64,000 nucleotides of DNA, taken from the NCBI RefSeq assembly GCF_002729955.1, contig NZ_PBYA01000004.1:1-64000 (forward strand). Reading direction: 5' to 3'. The notes under the pieces were generated by a model. That model saw nothing but the letters and a program-made list of their open reading frames with translations. It was not told where the DNA came from and ran no database searches. This document shows positions 37,434 through 46,534 of this stretch, in pieces; the first letter of the stretch is position 1, and the number at the start of each line of letters is the position of its first letter. The position numbers and the translations under genes were made by a program. Source of the DNA: Salinisphaera sp. GTDB lineage: Bacteria; Pseudomonadota; Gammaproteobacteria; Nevskiales; Salinisphaeraceae.

Positions 37434-38100
37434 CGTCGGCGAGCCGATAGCCGATGCCGTGCACGGTCTTGAGCAGCTTCTGCGGAAACGGTTTGTCGAT
37501 GATGGCCCGCAACTGATGGATATGCCCGCGCAGCGCCGCCTCGCTATCGGGCGGGTCGTCGCCCCAGACTACGCGCTCGACGGTGGCCGTACGCACCACC
37601 GCCGGCGATGCCCGCATGAGCAGCTCGAGCATGCGCATGCCGGTGGGCGTGAGTTCCAGGCGTCGGCCGGCGCGGCGCACGATCAGGCTGCGCGTATCGA
37701 ACACCAGATCGGCCACGCTCAGCTGCTCGCTGGCGCCGGCGGCGCGCCGTACCAGCGCCTTGAGCCGCATATGCAGTTCCGGCAACGAAAAAGGCTTGGT
37801 GACATAGTCATCCGCCCCGGTCTCGAAGCCGGTCAGGCGGTCGTCGAGCGTATCCCGGGCCGTGAGCATGAGAATGGGCACGTTGTTGCCGGCATCCAGA
37901 CGCAGGCGCTCACACAGCGACAGACCATCCAGCCCAGGCAGGCTCAGATCCAGAACCAGAACATCGTAGCGATTGACCGCCGCCAGATGCAGCCCGGTGA
38001 GCCCGTCCGCGGCATAGTCGACGATATCGCCGCGCTCCTCGCAATATTCGCCGATATTGGCGGCCAGATCGTCGCTGTCTTCAACAATTAGGATATACAC
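37420..38100 (-). CDS. OmpR-family response regulator
   Basis: A 226-residue two-domain regulator with receiver phosphoacceptor Asp51 (VLVLDLSLPGLDG), the conserved Lys102 (TKPF) and a C-terminal winged-helix DNA-binding domain (KLLKTVHGIGYRL). It is the cognate partner of the overlapping kinase gene and lies three bases downstream of the ArnT-like gene. It resembles the ColR/PmrA type. Its position inside the operon suggests autoregulation. Confidence 0.95.
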   Translation of the reverse strand: MYILIVEDSDDLAANIGEYCEERGDIVDYAADGLTGLHLAAVNRYDVLVLDLSLPGLDGLSLCERLRLDAGNNVPILMLTARDTLDDRLTGFETGADDYVTKPFSLPELHMRLKALVRRAAGASEQLSVADLVFDTRSLIVRRAGRRLELTPTGMRMLELLMRASPAVVRTATVERVVWGDDPPDSEAALRGHIHQLRAIIDKPFPQKLLKTVHGIGYRLADDDKL

Positions 38101-38103
38101 GCT

Positions 38104-39681
38104 TCAACTCCCCGCGTTCGTTACGGCCGAACAGCCGCCGCCGGCCGCTATCCAGCTCGCCTGGAACTCCGAATCGCGGGCGTCGAGCACTGCGTCGAGC
38201 GCCATACGTCGGGCGAGTTCGGCGCGCCGTGATTGCGGATAGACGAGTACAACCCGGCGGCGTTGGCTGCCGATCCAGTCGCAGACCGCATCCAGCGCCT
38301 CGAAACCGCGTGCGGGCCGGCCCAGATAATAGGAATAATGCGCGGCATCGATATCCCACACCACGACCGGCGTGTCGGAATCGATCACACGGGCCAGATC
38401 CCGGGTGAAGGCGAGCTCCTCGTAACGCTGGCTACTCCACAGTTTCGGCACGGCCCCACCTTGAAACAGGCCGATCGCAAACGCGATGGCGATCAAACCC
38501 GCGCTGCGAGCCGTTCGTTGCTGCCACAGCGCACGGCCGGCAGCGACCAGCGCAACAAGTGCGACCAGCACGCTCGCCAGACCTGCCGGACCCCTCTGGT
38601 AGAGCAGCCAGCCCAGGCCCGCGACGACCACCACGAACACCAACGCCAGGGCCGGCCGGGCCCACGGCTGGCGAACGAGCGCTGCCGCGACTACCACCGT
38701 CGCCGGCGCCAGCCAGGGCAGCATATAGATTTCACGATATTGCGGGCCGAGCGTGAAGACCACCATGGCAAAAAGCACGCCGAAGGCCAGCAGCCCGGTG
38801 GCGCCCCGTCGGTCGTGCCATATCTGCAGGCCCGCCACCGGCAGAAGCAGCGTCCATGGCAGCCAGAGCAACGGCGTGCGCAGGAAATAGAACGGCGAGA
38901 AGACGCGCGTGATATCCACGCTCAACAACGCGCCGGAGACCTGCGAATCGGCCAGCGTAGTGGCGCCAATCGCCGCGCGCAGCAGCACATACCAGGGCAC
39001 GACGATAGCGGCCACGATCGCCAGGCCCGCTAACACGTGCAGCCGCTGCCATACGGCGCGCCAGCCGCTGCCGACAAGTCCGTCGTACACGACGGCGCCG
39101 CCGAGCATGATGGCCGGCGCCTGTGGCCCCTTGGTCAGGGTCGCCAGCGCGAACAGTCCCCACATGGCCCAGGCCCGGTAGCGCGCGGCGTACGGTGGCA
39201 CCTGACGCAGGCCAAGCCAGACCGCCAGGACCGCTGTTGTCCAGAACGCATAGAGCATGTCCGGCCGCGCGTTGTGGCCATATTTGAAGGCCGAAAACGA
39301 CGCCACGCAGAGCAACCCGGCCAGCCAGCCCGTGCGGCTATCGAAAAGCCGCGTGCCGATCCAGGCAGCGAGCAGCGCGATCCCCACGAGTGCGAGCACC
39401 GAAGGCAGGCGCGCCACCGCCGGGCCTACCTGCGTATGCCCGCGTGCCGCCGCTGCGCCGGCCACCAGCCAGTAGCTCAACGGCGGCTTGGTCAAGCGAT
39501 ATTCGCCGTTAAGTCGTGGCACCAGCCAGTCGCCGCTTTCGAGCATGTTCTCGGCGGTCTGGGCCACATAGATCTCATGGCTTTCCAGCGGAATGTCGTT
39601 CATGCCGCGGCCGGCGGTGGCGAGTCCGAGCACGCTGATGAGTAGCACCGCCAGCAGCGTTTCCAAGCGCGACCGCTGCAT
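38104..39681 (-). CDS. ArnT-like glycosyltransferase family 39 (PMT) membrane protein
   Basis: The 525-residue protein has about 11-12 hydrophobic helices and the GT-C fold of ArnT, with a first periplasmic loop carrying the acidic IPLESHEIYVAQTAENML motif (the ArnT counterpart is DETRYA) and RLTKPPLSYW. Such enzymes move a sugar from undecaprenyl phosphate to lipid A. The sugar could be L-Ara4N or a hexosamine. The frame opens upstream, but the ATG at 39681, two bases after the LAB_N stop, is preferred. Confidence 0.87.
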   Translation of the reverse strand: MQRSRLETLLAVLLISVLGLATAGRGMNDIPLESHEIYVAQTAENMLESGDWLVPRLNGEYRLTKPPLSYWLVAGAAAARGHTQVGPAVARLPSVLALVGIALLAAWIGTRLFDSRTGWLAGLLCVASFSAFKYGHNARPDMLYAFWTTAVLAVWLGLRQVPPYAARYRAWAMWGLFALATLTKGPQAPAIMLGGAVVYDGLVGSGWRAVWQRLHVLAGLAIVAAIVVPWYVLLRAAIGATTLADSQVSGALLSVDITRVFSPFYFLRTPLLWLPWTLLLPVAGLQIWHDRRGATGLLAFGVLFAMVVFTLGPQYREIYMLPWLAPATVVVAAALVRQPWARPALALVFVVVVAGLGWLLYQRGPAGLASVLVALVALVAAGRALWQQRTARSAGLIAIAFAIGLFQGGAVPKLWSSQRYEELAFTRDLARVIDSDTPVVVWDIDAAHYSYYLGRPARGFEALDAVCDWIGSQRRRVVLVYPQSRRAELARRMALDAVLDARDSEFQASWIAAGGGCSAVTNAGS

Positions 39682-39682
39682 A

Positions 39683-39982
39683 TCAGCCCTCGGCCGATAC
39701 AGGCTGCGACTGCGCATGGCGAATCAGAAACAGGTTGCGGGCATAGATGAACACGCCCGTACTCTGGCCGAGAATGAACACTGGATCGGCCCGATAGACC
39801 GCATAGCCAAGCAAGGTGATGCCGCCGGCGATACTCAGATACCAGAACGCCACCGGTACATGACTTGCCCGGCGGCGCTCGCTGGCAATCCACTGGACGA
39901 TAAAACGCGCCGAGAACAACGCCTGGCCCACCAGACCGAGCCCGATCCAGACCATATCCTGCGTCTGCAGCCCATCAAACAC
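39683..39982 (-). CDS. LAB_N (lipid-A-disaccharide synthase N-terminal-like) membrane protein
   Basis: A 99-residue protein with three hydrophobic helices. It matches the LAB_N domain family (GQALFSARFIVQWIASERRRASHVPVAFWYLS, followed by DPVFILGQSTGVFIYARNLFLI). The start is a GTG with AGGA upstream and overlaps the end of the GT2 gene by eight bases. In many genomes such small proteins sit between an ArnC-like GT2 and an ArnT-like GT39; the role is unproven. It resembles the membrane subunit of a multi-part lipid-sugar pathway. Confidence 0.85.
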   Translation of the reverse strand: MFDGLQTQDMVWIGLGLVGQALFSARFIVQWIASERRRASHVPVAFWYLSIAGGITLLGYAVYRADPVFILGQSTGVFIYARNLFLIRHAQSQPVSAEG

Positions 39983-40772
39983 GGGATTCCTCGGCTTCGA
40001 AGCGGCAGGCACGTCGTTGCAGCCACAGCACGCCGACCAGGTCCACCAGGCCAACCCAGAGACGATTGCGCACCCCGTACTTGGAGCGCCCCGACCGACG
40101 CGGGCGATGCGAAACGGCGATGCTGACCACCTCGCCGCCGGCACGAACGAACAGCGCCGGCAGAAAACGATGCATGTGATCGAAAGCGGGCAGGCCAAGA
40201 AAATCGTCGCGTGCGAACACCTTCAGGCCACAGCCGGTATCGGGACAGCCATCGCCCAGCAACACGTTGCGCAGGCGATTGGCAAAGCGTGACGACAACC
40301 GCCGCAGAACGCTGTCGCTGCGCGCCCGGCGCCAGCCCATCACCAGCAGAGGGCGATTGGCGCAGCCGGCGTGATAGGCCTGCAACAACCTCGGAATATC
40401 CTGCGGCGGGTTCTGACCATCGCCGTCCAGCGTGGCAATCAGTGGCGCACGCGCGGCACGCACGCCGTTGACGATGGCCGCGCTCTGGCCGCGGTTACGC
40501 CCGAGGCTGAGGATGCGCAAAGCGGGCAGGCGCGCGGCCACGCGCTCGAGCACCCGTGCGGTGGCATCGGTGGAGCCATCATCCACCGCAATTAGTTCAT
40601 AGTCGCCCACACCGGCGAGCACAGACTCGATCTCTTCGATGAGCGCAACGACGTTGCCCTGTTCGTTGTGAAAAGGAATGACCACGGCCAGTCCGGGCCG
40701 CTGCGTACAACGCGTGTCCGCATCGGCAGCCATCGGTTCACTCGACACGGCGAAATCGCCCACGGGATGCAT
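39975..40772 (-). CDS. GT2 glycosyltransferase, ArnC/DPM1-like
   Basis: A 265-residue family 2 transferase with the nucleotide-binding start VVIPFHNEQGNV, the DDGSTD motif and the DGDGQNPP metal-binding motif. Family members load a sugar from a nucleotide donor onto polyprenyl phosphate. Unlike ArnC it has no obvious C-terminal two-helix anchor, ending in a mildly hydrophobic stretch. It is the first gene of the reverse-strand operon; the donor sugar is unknown. Confidence 0.88.
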   Translation of the reverse strand: MHPVGDFAVSSEPMAADADTRCTQRPGLAVVIPFHNEQGNVVALIEEIESVLAGVGDYELIAVDDGSTDATARVLERVAARLPALRILSLGRNRGQSAAIVNGVRAARAPLIATLDGDGQNPPQDIPRLLQAYHAGCANRPLLVMGWRRARSDSVLRRLSSRFANRLRNVLLGDGCPDTGCGLKVFARDDFLGLPAFDHMHRFLPALFVRAGGEVVSIAVSHRPRRSGRSKYGVRNRLWVGLVDLVGVLWLQRRACRFEAEESRV

Positions 40773-40805
40773 TGCGCGTCCTGCTTGCAGGGGTAAGGCT
40801 CACGA

Positions 40806-40824
40806 TTATCGATACGCGCGATAA
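40806..40824. promoter_or_regulatory. Inverted repeat in the divergent GT2/PAP2 promoter region
   Basis: TTATCG (40806-40811) and CGATAA (40819-40824) flank a seven-base centre, between divergent genes, in a 230-base gap. It could bind a dimeric regulator; no match to a named box was found by eye. Confidence 0.4.
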
Positions 40825-41004
40825 CCGCGCTGTTAGCCAGGCGTTTGTTTTTCGTTTGTCGCTGTCCGCGCCGGGATGGACACACGAATTTTCGACGCGA
40901 CGCCGACCCGGCACGAACGCCGCTGCGCCCAGGCTCGCGCTTTGCTCATGCCTCGCGCCCCACCCGCCATGACATCCCTTCACCTGCCCTATATTCGCCG
41001 TCTC

Positions 41005-41739
41005 ATGCCAACGTTCAACAAGCCGCTGCTCATCCACCCCGCTCTGATCCTGATCGCCGGGCTGGTCGTGACCCGCGGTTTCGCCATCGACCGGCTCTGG
41101 GCCGACGCGCTCTACCGGCTGGAAGGCGGCCACTGGGCCCTGCGCAATGCCTGGTTCACCGCACGATTGCTGCATGAATACGGGCAGCGTTTTTCGATCG
41201 TCTGGGGCGTGGGGCTGCTGGCATTCACTGCCTTGAGCCTGTGCCTTTCGCGGTTGCGGTCTTGGCGGCGCAGCCTGGTATGCCTGTGTGCCTCGGTGCT
41301 TTCGAGTCTGCTGCTGGTATCGCTGAGCAAACACTGGCTCGCGTTACCCTGCCCCTGGGATTTGCAACGATACGGCGGCGACCTGCTCGGCCACGCCTAT
41401 GCGCTGTATCCCGGCGAAGTGGGCGGCTGCTTTCCAGCCGGCCATGCGGCGGGCGGCTATTGTCTGGTCGGCCTGTATTTTCTGGCCCGCGACCAGCACC
41501 TGCAGCGGCCCTGGCTATGGCTACTGCCGGCGGCCTTCATCGGGCCGGTCTACGGCCTCGCCCAGCAGCTGCGCGGTGCGCATTTTCTCTCCCACGATCT
41601 GGTCAGCGCCGCGCTGTGCTGGTTCGTGAGCTATGCGGTATTCGCGCTTGCCGGCGCGGGCCGGAAAAACGCATGGCCTGCCCATGCGACACACCCGGCA
41701 CCATCTGTCGCGATGGAAACCAAGCGCTTGAGCGAATGA
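41005..41739 (+). CDS. PAP2-family membrane phosphatase (LpxT/lipid phosphatase-like)
   Basis: A 244-residue membrane protein with the PAP2 motifs split as KHWLALPCPWDL, CFPAGHAAGGY (with the conserved His) and RGAHFLSHDL (general-base His). Relatives dephosphorylate lipid pyrophosphates or transfer phosphate to lipid A. The ATG at 41005 is chosen by family length; a Met at 40969 is also possible and no Shine-Dalgarno is visible. It is divergent from the lipid A modification operon. Confidence 0.82.
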   Translation: MPTFNKPLLIHPALILIAGLVVTRGFAIDRLWADALYRLEGGHWALRNAWFTARLLHEYGQRFSIVWGVGLLAFTALSLCLSRLRSWRRSLVCLCASVLSSLLLVSLSKHWLALPCPWDLQRYGGDLLGHAYALYPGEVGGCFPAGHAAGGYCLVGLYFLARDQHLQRPWLWLLPAAFIGPVYGLAQQLRGAHFLSHDLVSAALCWFVSYAVFALAGAGRKNAWPAHATHPAPSVAMETKRLSE

Positions 41740-41781
41740 CGTCCAGCACGGCTGGCAGCGACTGTCCCCTGAAGCCGGCGC

Positions 41782-43317
41782 TCAATGATATTCGTAGGCG
41801 CCGAAATCGGTGGCAGTCGCGCGGGCCGAGACATAGCCCGTATCGCGCAACGCGCTTTCGCCCTGGCCGCGTGGAACGACGCGCGGAGCGGTCTGCTGGC
41901 GCCGGGCGAAATCCGGCACGAAGCGCGCCGAGGCGATACGCGGATTGCCGAACAGGGAGGCACGGTCGTTACCCGATACCCGTGCATAGCCGCCCATGTC
42001 GTCGTAGTGCTTGCCCTGCCATTGCCACTGGCCGGCATAGCGCCCGGCTTCGGTATAGAACAGGTTGCGGTCGCTGGTCAGCGGCTCTGTGGTGGAGTCG
42101 ACGTAGTAGTTGATGAACACCGCCTGCTCGTTGGCATAGACGATGTTGTTTTCGAAGACGTTGTCGCGGGCGTTGTACTGAATCACGACTTCGCCGCCCC
42201 AGCTCATGGCGGTATCGTTCTTGTAGAACGTGTTGTGCACGATGCGGCAGTCCACGGTGCCGCCCACGTCCGGCGCATAGCCGCCGATCGACAGGCCGAC
42301 GCTGTGGTTGTTGTAGATGAGGTTGTTGCGCACCAGCACGTCGCTCGTGGCCCGGCCGGCGTGTTCGCTGGCCAGCTCGATGCCGATATCGCTCGCGAAC
42401 ACGCGGTTGCGCTCGATCACGATGTTGTGGCCACCGTCCACATAGATGCCGCCCGCGGCCATTTCGCCGTCCGGGTAGGCGCTGTTGGCGGCCGAGGTGA
42501 TGTTGTAGACGATGTTGTCGGCAATCACGCCGTTGCGGGCAATATCCACTGTCGGATCGCGAGCCATGCCTTCATGGCCGATCACGTCGATGCCGATATT
42601 GTTGTTGTCGTGTACCGAGTTGCCGACGATCTCGAAGTCGGTCACGTTGCCGTTGATGGAAATGGACTCGCTGCAGCCGGTTTTCAGGTGTGACACCTCG
42701 TTGCCAGCAATACGGATATCGCGCAGCGGCGCATCCGAGCGCCGGCCGTAAACGGCAATGCCCAGCGCGTTGCCGTCGCAGCCGGCCTTGCGGGTTTCGA
42801 TGGCGCTGATGCGGTTGTCGATCAGCTCGATATTCTCGCCCGCACCGGTCACGAATATGCCCATTGGCACCGATTCGTCGTCGGAGTGAAAGCGAGTGAG
42901 ATGCAGGCCCTGGATACGCACGTGGCTGCGGTCGGCAATGGTCACCAGCCCCTGTTCGCCGTGGTTCACATGCAGGCCCGTACCGTCGATCACCGCCGTT
43001 TCGAACGGATAGTTGCGCAGCGTGATCATGCCGTGGCCACGCGAGCCCGAATGCGGCATGTGGACCGCCTCGTTGTAACGGCCCTCACGTAGATAGACGG
43101 TATCGCCCGGATGAGCATGACGCAGCGCAAAGCCGATGCTGCGCCAGGGCGCCTCGCGGCTGCCCGGCCCGCTGTTGCTGCCGTCGGGGGCGACGTAATA
43201 TTCCGCCGCGTGACTGGCCGCAGTAATACACAGGCAGAGCAGGCCGGCGGCGATTGTCTTCAACGCCAGCCGCATCAGGCCGGATGCCCCGAAATTGTCG
43301 ACGAAGTGGCGCTGCAT
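41782..43317 (-). CDS. Secreted right-handed parallel beta-helix protein
   Basis: The 511-residue protein has a signal peptide and a long right-handed parallel beta-helix, seen as repeated rungs with Asn-rich turns (NRISAIE, NEVSHLK, NSVHDNNNIGI, NIVYNITS, NRVFASDIGI, NLIYNNHSVG, NTFYKNDTAM). It matches the DUF1565/pectate-lyase-like N-terminal pattern (YYVAPDGSNSGPGSREAPWRSI). Substrate and catalytic residues are not clear; a polysaccharide-active enzyme or scaffold is plausible. The Met at 43275 would give a more typical signal peptide. Confidence 0.8.
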   Translation of the reverse strand: MQRHFVDNFGASGLMRLALKTIAAGLLCLCITAASHAAEYYVAPDGSNSGPGSREAPWRSIGFALRHAHPGDTVYLREGRYNEAVHMPHSGSRGHGMITLRNYPFETAVIDGTGLHVNHGEQGLVTIADRSHVRIQGLHLTRFHSDDESVPMGIFVTGAGENIELIDNRISAIETRKAGCDGNALGIAVYGRRSDAPLRDIRIAGNEVSHLKTGCSESISINGNVTDFEIVGNSVHDNNNIGIDVIGHEGMARDPTVDIARNGVIADNIVYNITSAANSAYPDGEMAAGGIYVDGGHNIVIERNRVFASDIGIELASEHAGRATSDVLVRNNLIYNNHSVGLSIGGYAPDVGGTVDCRIVHNTFYKNDTAMSWGGEVVIQYNARDNVFENNIVYANEQAVFINYYVDSTTEPLTSDRNLFYTEAGRYAGQWQWQGKHYDDMGGYARVSGNDRASLFGNPRIASARFVPDFARRQQTAPRVVPRGQGESALRDTGYVSARATATDFGAYEYH

Positions 43318-43441
43318 GGCATAGGCATCCTATGGTGAAGAAAACGACGCACCACTTCATCCGAATGCCGGAATCCGTGGCGGCGTCGTTGTTCCTATCG
43401 ACCGGTTCGCGCCGCGCTTTACCTTCAACCCCCAGGGCCCC

Positions 43442-43888
43442 ATGAAGCGTCTACTGCTGCCGATTGTCATTGCGCTCGTGCTCATCGTAGGCGGCGAACG
43501 CCTGCTCGACCCGGGTGCGCCCGCACCGGCGCCGGCGCCCGAAAACGCCTCCCGAGCACCGGATGCCATCGCCCGCGCTTATCGCGACCGGGCCCATGAC
43601 GTAGCCGTCTCGGGCACAGGCGAAGTACAGGCCGTGCTCGCCGACGATACCCGGGGCAGCCGGCACCAGCGTTTCATCCTGCGTCTGGCGAGTGGGCAGA
43701 CCATACTGATCGCGCACAACATCGATATCGCACCGCGTTTGCCGCGCCTGGCAACCGGGGAGCACGTGCGCTTCAAGGGTGTTTATGAATTCAACGACAA
43801 AGGCGGCGTCGTGCACTGGACCCACCATGACCCGCAGGCCCGCCACGAGGGCGGTTGGCTGGAATATCGCGGCCAGCGCTACGAGTGA
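43442..43888 (+). CDS. DUF3465-like exported protein
   Basis: The 148-residue protein has a signal peptide/anchor (MKRLLLPIVIALVLIVGG), a Pro/Ala-rich linker and a domain matching the DUF3465 pattern (VSGTGEVQAVLADD, RHQRFILRL, GVYEFNDKGGVVHWTHHDP). This family is small and of unknown function, probably an OB-like periplasmic fold. Divergent from the beta-helix gene. Confidence 0.82.
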   Translation: MKRLLLPIVIALVLIVGGERLLDPGAPAPAPAPENASRAPDAIARAYRDRAHDVAVSGTGEVQAVLADDTRGSRHQRFILRLASGQTILIAHNIDIAPRLPRLATGEHVRFKGVYEFNDKGGVVHWTHHDPQARHEGGWLEYRGQRYE

Positions 43889-43953
43889 ATGCTGTAACCG
43901 GCTGACCGGCATCGCGTAAGCTCGCAGGTCAATCAGTATAAAAAGGATGCGAG

Positions 43954-44829
43954 ATGGCAGAGAGCCAAACCCGGATGATCGAAACCGAACGCGGTCGGTT
44001 CAACGTCCGCCTTGCCGGCCCCGAGTCGGGCCCGGCGATCGTGATGGTGCACGGCTGGCCGGAAAGCAGCTATTGCTGGCAGGGCGTGGCCGAACACCTG
44101 GCCGACGACTATCGGTTGATCATGCCGGACCTGCGCGGGCTCGGCGATTCCGAACGCACCCTCGACAACGCCGCCTATACCAAACAGGCGCTGGCCGCCG
44201 ATATGCTTGGCCTGCTCGACAGCCTGGGCGTGAACACCTTCAACCTCGCCGGCCACGACTGGGGCGGGGCAGTGGCCCAGGAGATGGCACTGGCTGCGCC
44301 CGAGCGGGTGCGCCGGCTGGTAATCCTCAATATTCCGGTCATTACCAACACACGCGGCAACGCCGCGGCGCAGGCACAGCTGCGCAAGGCCGGTGGGCGC
44401 TCGTTCTGGTATCAGTTCTTTCAGGCCGAACCCAACCTGCCCGAGGCGATGATTCCGGGCAACGAAAAAGCCTGGCTGGGCCACTTCCTCAAGACCTGGT
44501 CGCTTGAAACCTTCCCCGAGGACGCATTCGAGGAATACGTGCGCTGCTATGCCATTGAGCATACGCCGGCCACGGGGGCGGCCTACTATCGCTGCTACAA
44601 ACCGGATATGGCGCGTTGGGCCGAGATTGCAGGCCGGCGCTTCGCCATGCCGGGACTTTATATCTATGGCCAGCACGACCCGGTGATCATCGAACCCTAT
44701 ACCCACCATCTGGACGATGTATTCGACGATATCCGCCTGGAAAAGCTCGATGCCGCCCATTTCGTACAGGAAGAGCGCCCGCGCGAGGTCGCCGCGCTGA
44801 TTGCCGAATTCGTGGGCCTGCAGGGCTAG
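43954..44829 (+). CDS. Alpha/beta hydrolase, epoxide hydrolase/haloalkane dehalogenase-like
   Basis: The 291-residue protein has the oxyanion loop HGWPES, the nucleophile elbow GHDWGG (Asp nucleophile, so not an ester hydrolase of the Ser type), a cap domain and the C-terminal His in DAAHFVQEERP. This pattern fits soluble epoxide hydrolases or dehalogenases. The ATG has AAGGA upstream. Substrate unknown. Confidence 0.87.
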   Translation: MAESQTRMIETERGRFNVRLAGPESGPAIVMVHGWPESSYCWQGVAEHLADDYRLIMPDLRGLGDSERTLDNAAYTKQALAADMLGLLDSLGVNTFNLAGHDWGGAVAQEMALAAPERVRRLVILNIPVITNTRGNAAAQAQLRKAGGRSFWYQFFQAEPNLPEAMIPGNEKAWLGHFLKTWSLETFPEDAFEEYVRCYAIEHTPATGAAYYRCYKPDMARWAEIAGRRFAMPGLYIYGQHDPVIIEPYTHHLDDVFDDIRLEKLDAAHFVQEERPREVAALIAEFVGLQG

Positions 44830-44944
44830 GAAACCGCCTCGCGCTCCGGCGCTTTCTGCGTCTTTCAGGCTACGCGCTGCTACGGATAGGCGCCCTGTCT
44901 GGCCCGACATAGACTCGAACTCCAACTGGTCGGAGTGATATGTC

Positions 44945-45724
44945 ATGGCGAGCACTACCTCTACGCGCGAAACGCGGATCGAAGATCTGGCAGAGCGCTA
45001 CGGCTTCAGCACCGAGGCAGCCCACGTTCTGAACGTGGCCGTCGCTCAGGGGCACGGCAACATGGCCAGCTTCAATCACCCCGAACTCGGCGGGGCCGGC
45101 CAGTGGATGCGCGGCGGCCTGCTGATGATCGAGGACAGCTTCAACCATGAACTCAAGGGCCGGCTGGACGCGCTTTGTCATGCCCTGGGCGAGCGCGTGG
45201 AAGCCCCGCGGCCGTACGAGCCGGCCAGCCAGCGCCAGTCCGCAGGCACGGCCGCCGGGGAAGTGCTCGCCCAGACCATGGCCTCGAACAGCGGGGCCTG
45301 GTGGCCGCAAGCGCTTGGCCAGCCGAACGCCACCGGTCAACAGAACGACTTGTGCTACGCCTATTTCGCAGGCCCGCAACGGCTGGCGATACGCATCGGC
45401 GAGCGCATGAATATTCATGACACCGGCGATCACCGTATTACCGGCATCGCCCAGCAACAGGGCAACAGCCTGTTGAACCTGAGCTTTACCAGCCAGCACG
45501 GCCCCGTCCCGCTGGCCAGCCTGCCAGTGGTCGAACGCTACCCCGCCGACGAAGCCGGCCACGCCGACCGCAGGACCGAGTCCGCGGCACAGGCCGCTTC
45601 AGGGCAACGCGAAGACACGAGCATTTTCGATGCCATCGAGCGTCTGGGCGACCTCAAATCCAAGGGCCTGCTCAGCGAAGAAGAATTCGCGGCCAAGAAA
45701 CGAGAACTGCTGGCTCGCCTGTAA
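44945..45724 (+). CDS. SHOCT-domain protein of unknown function
   Basis: A 259-residue soluble protein ending in a SHOCT motif (AIERLGDLKSKGLLSEEEFAAKKRELL), a short C-terminal oligomerisation motif. The N-terminal 220 residues show no domain I recognise, with conserved-looking blocks GGAGQWMRGGLLMIEDSFNH and a Trp/Gln-rich middle. GGAG lies about ten bases upstream of the ATG. No functional hint from neighbours. Confidence 0.75.
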   Translation: MASTTSTRETRIEDLAERYGFSTEAAHVLNVAVAQGHGNMASFNHPELGGAGQWMRGGLLMIEDSFNHELKGRLDALCHALGERVEAPRPYEPASQRQSAGTAAGEVLAQTMASNSGAWWPQALGQPNATGQQNDLCYAYFAGPQRLAIRIGERMNIHDTGDHRITGIAQQQGNSLLNLSFTSQHGPVPLASLPVVERYPADEAGHADRRTESAAQAASGQREDTSIFDAIERLGDLKSKGLLSEEEFAAKKRELLARL

Positions 45725-45779
45725 TAGGAAGGCCGGCCGCGGCCCTGTTATTGCCCCGGCACCAGAACAGCTGACGACG

Positions 45780-46430
45780 TCAGCTGGCCGCCTCGCGGAT
45801 GGCGTCGAAATCATCGGCCAGCTGGGTGCGCACCAGCGCCGCGATCAGGCGCACGAACTCGGCCTGGGACACTTGCCGGGACAACGCCTCGGCGTCGTCG
45901 CCCAGGCCCAGCTTGCCGGCCGCCTTCAAGGTGGCCTTGTCGGCAAAGGGGTAGAACTCGGGCCAGGCCGCCTGTACTTCACGCAGGAATATCGAGGCGC
46001 CGACCGGGCCGATCCCCTTGAATGCGGTCAGTCTGTCGATCGCCTTATCGGTATCGCCATCGGCTGCCGCGCGCAGGCGGCGCAGGTCCCCGTCGTAGGT
46101 TGATCGCAGCGTGTCGTTGAAGTCCACGAGCTGGGTCGCGGTCTTCTCGTCAACGCGCGCATAGCCGGCGCCGTTCAACACTTCAACCCGCTGCGACCAG
46201 GTACTCGCCGCCAGCTTGTCCGGCGTGGTCCAGCCGGCGTCGGCCATCGCCCGTGCGGCCCGCATGGCGATATCGGCCTGCACCGGCGCGCTGGTGAGCA
46301 TCGCGAGACACAGCAAACGAAACAACGGCGACGGCGTATTGCGCTCGATATCGATACCCAGCTCGTCGGCGAAGGTCTGCCCGTGCCGCTCCAGCAGAGC
46401 CGACACGATGGGGGAGCCGGTTTCGCTCAT
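45780..46430 (-). CDS. HhH-GPD DNA glycosylase/endonuclease III-like protein
   Basis: A 216-residue base-excision-type protein with the helix-hairpin-helix segment LTAFKGIGPVGASIFLREV and the downstream catalytic-type Asp in FYPFAD. It lacks the C-terminal four-Cys cluster of EndoIII. It may act as a DNA glycosylase; the lesion is unknown. The ATG at 46430 fits the conserved N-terminus; a longer frame to 46478 is unlikely. Confidence 0.8.
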   Translation of the reverse strand: MSETGSPIVSALLERHGQTFADELGIDIERNTPSPLFRLLCLAMLTSAPVQADIAMRAARAMADAGWTTPDKLAASTWSQRVEVLNGAGYARVDEKTATQLVDFNDTLRSTYDGDLRRLRAAADGDTDKAIDRLTAFKGIGPVGASIFLREVQAAWPEFYPFADKATLKAAGKLGLGDDAEALSRQVSQAEFVRLIAALVRTQLADDFDAIREAAS

Positions 46431-46534
46431 GACAGTCTCGCGGGGTCTGCAAATAAGTCGCCGCATTGTCGCAAACAAAGCCGCGCTTTCGTTGGCGCCA
46501 TAATGGGCGCCTTCAGTCTGCCGAGGAACCGGCC

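Noticed and set aside
45768-45786. Perfect 7-base inverted repeat at the end of the HhH-GPD gene
   Set aside because: No T-tract and it is partly coding; too weak to call a terminator.
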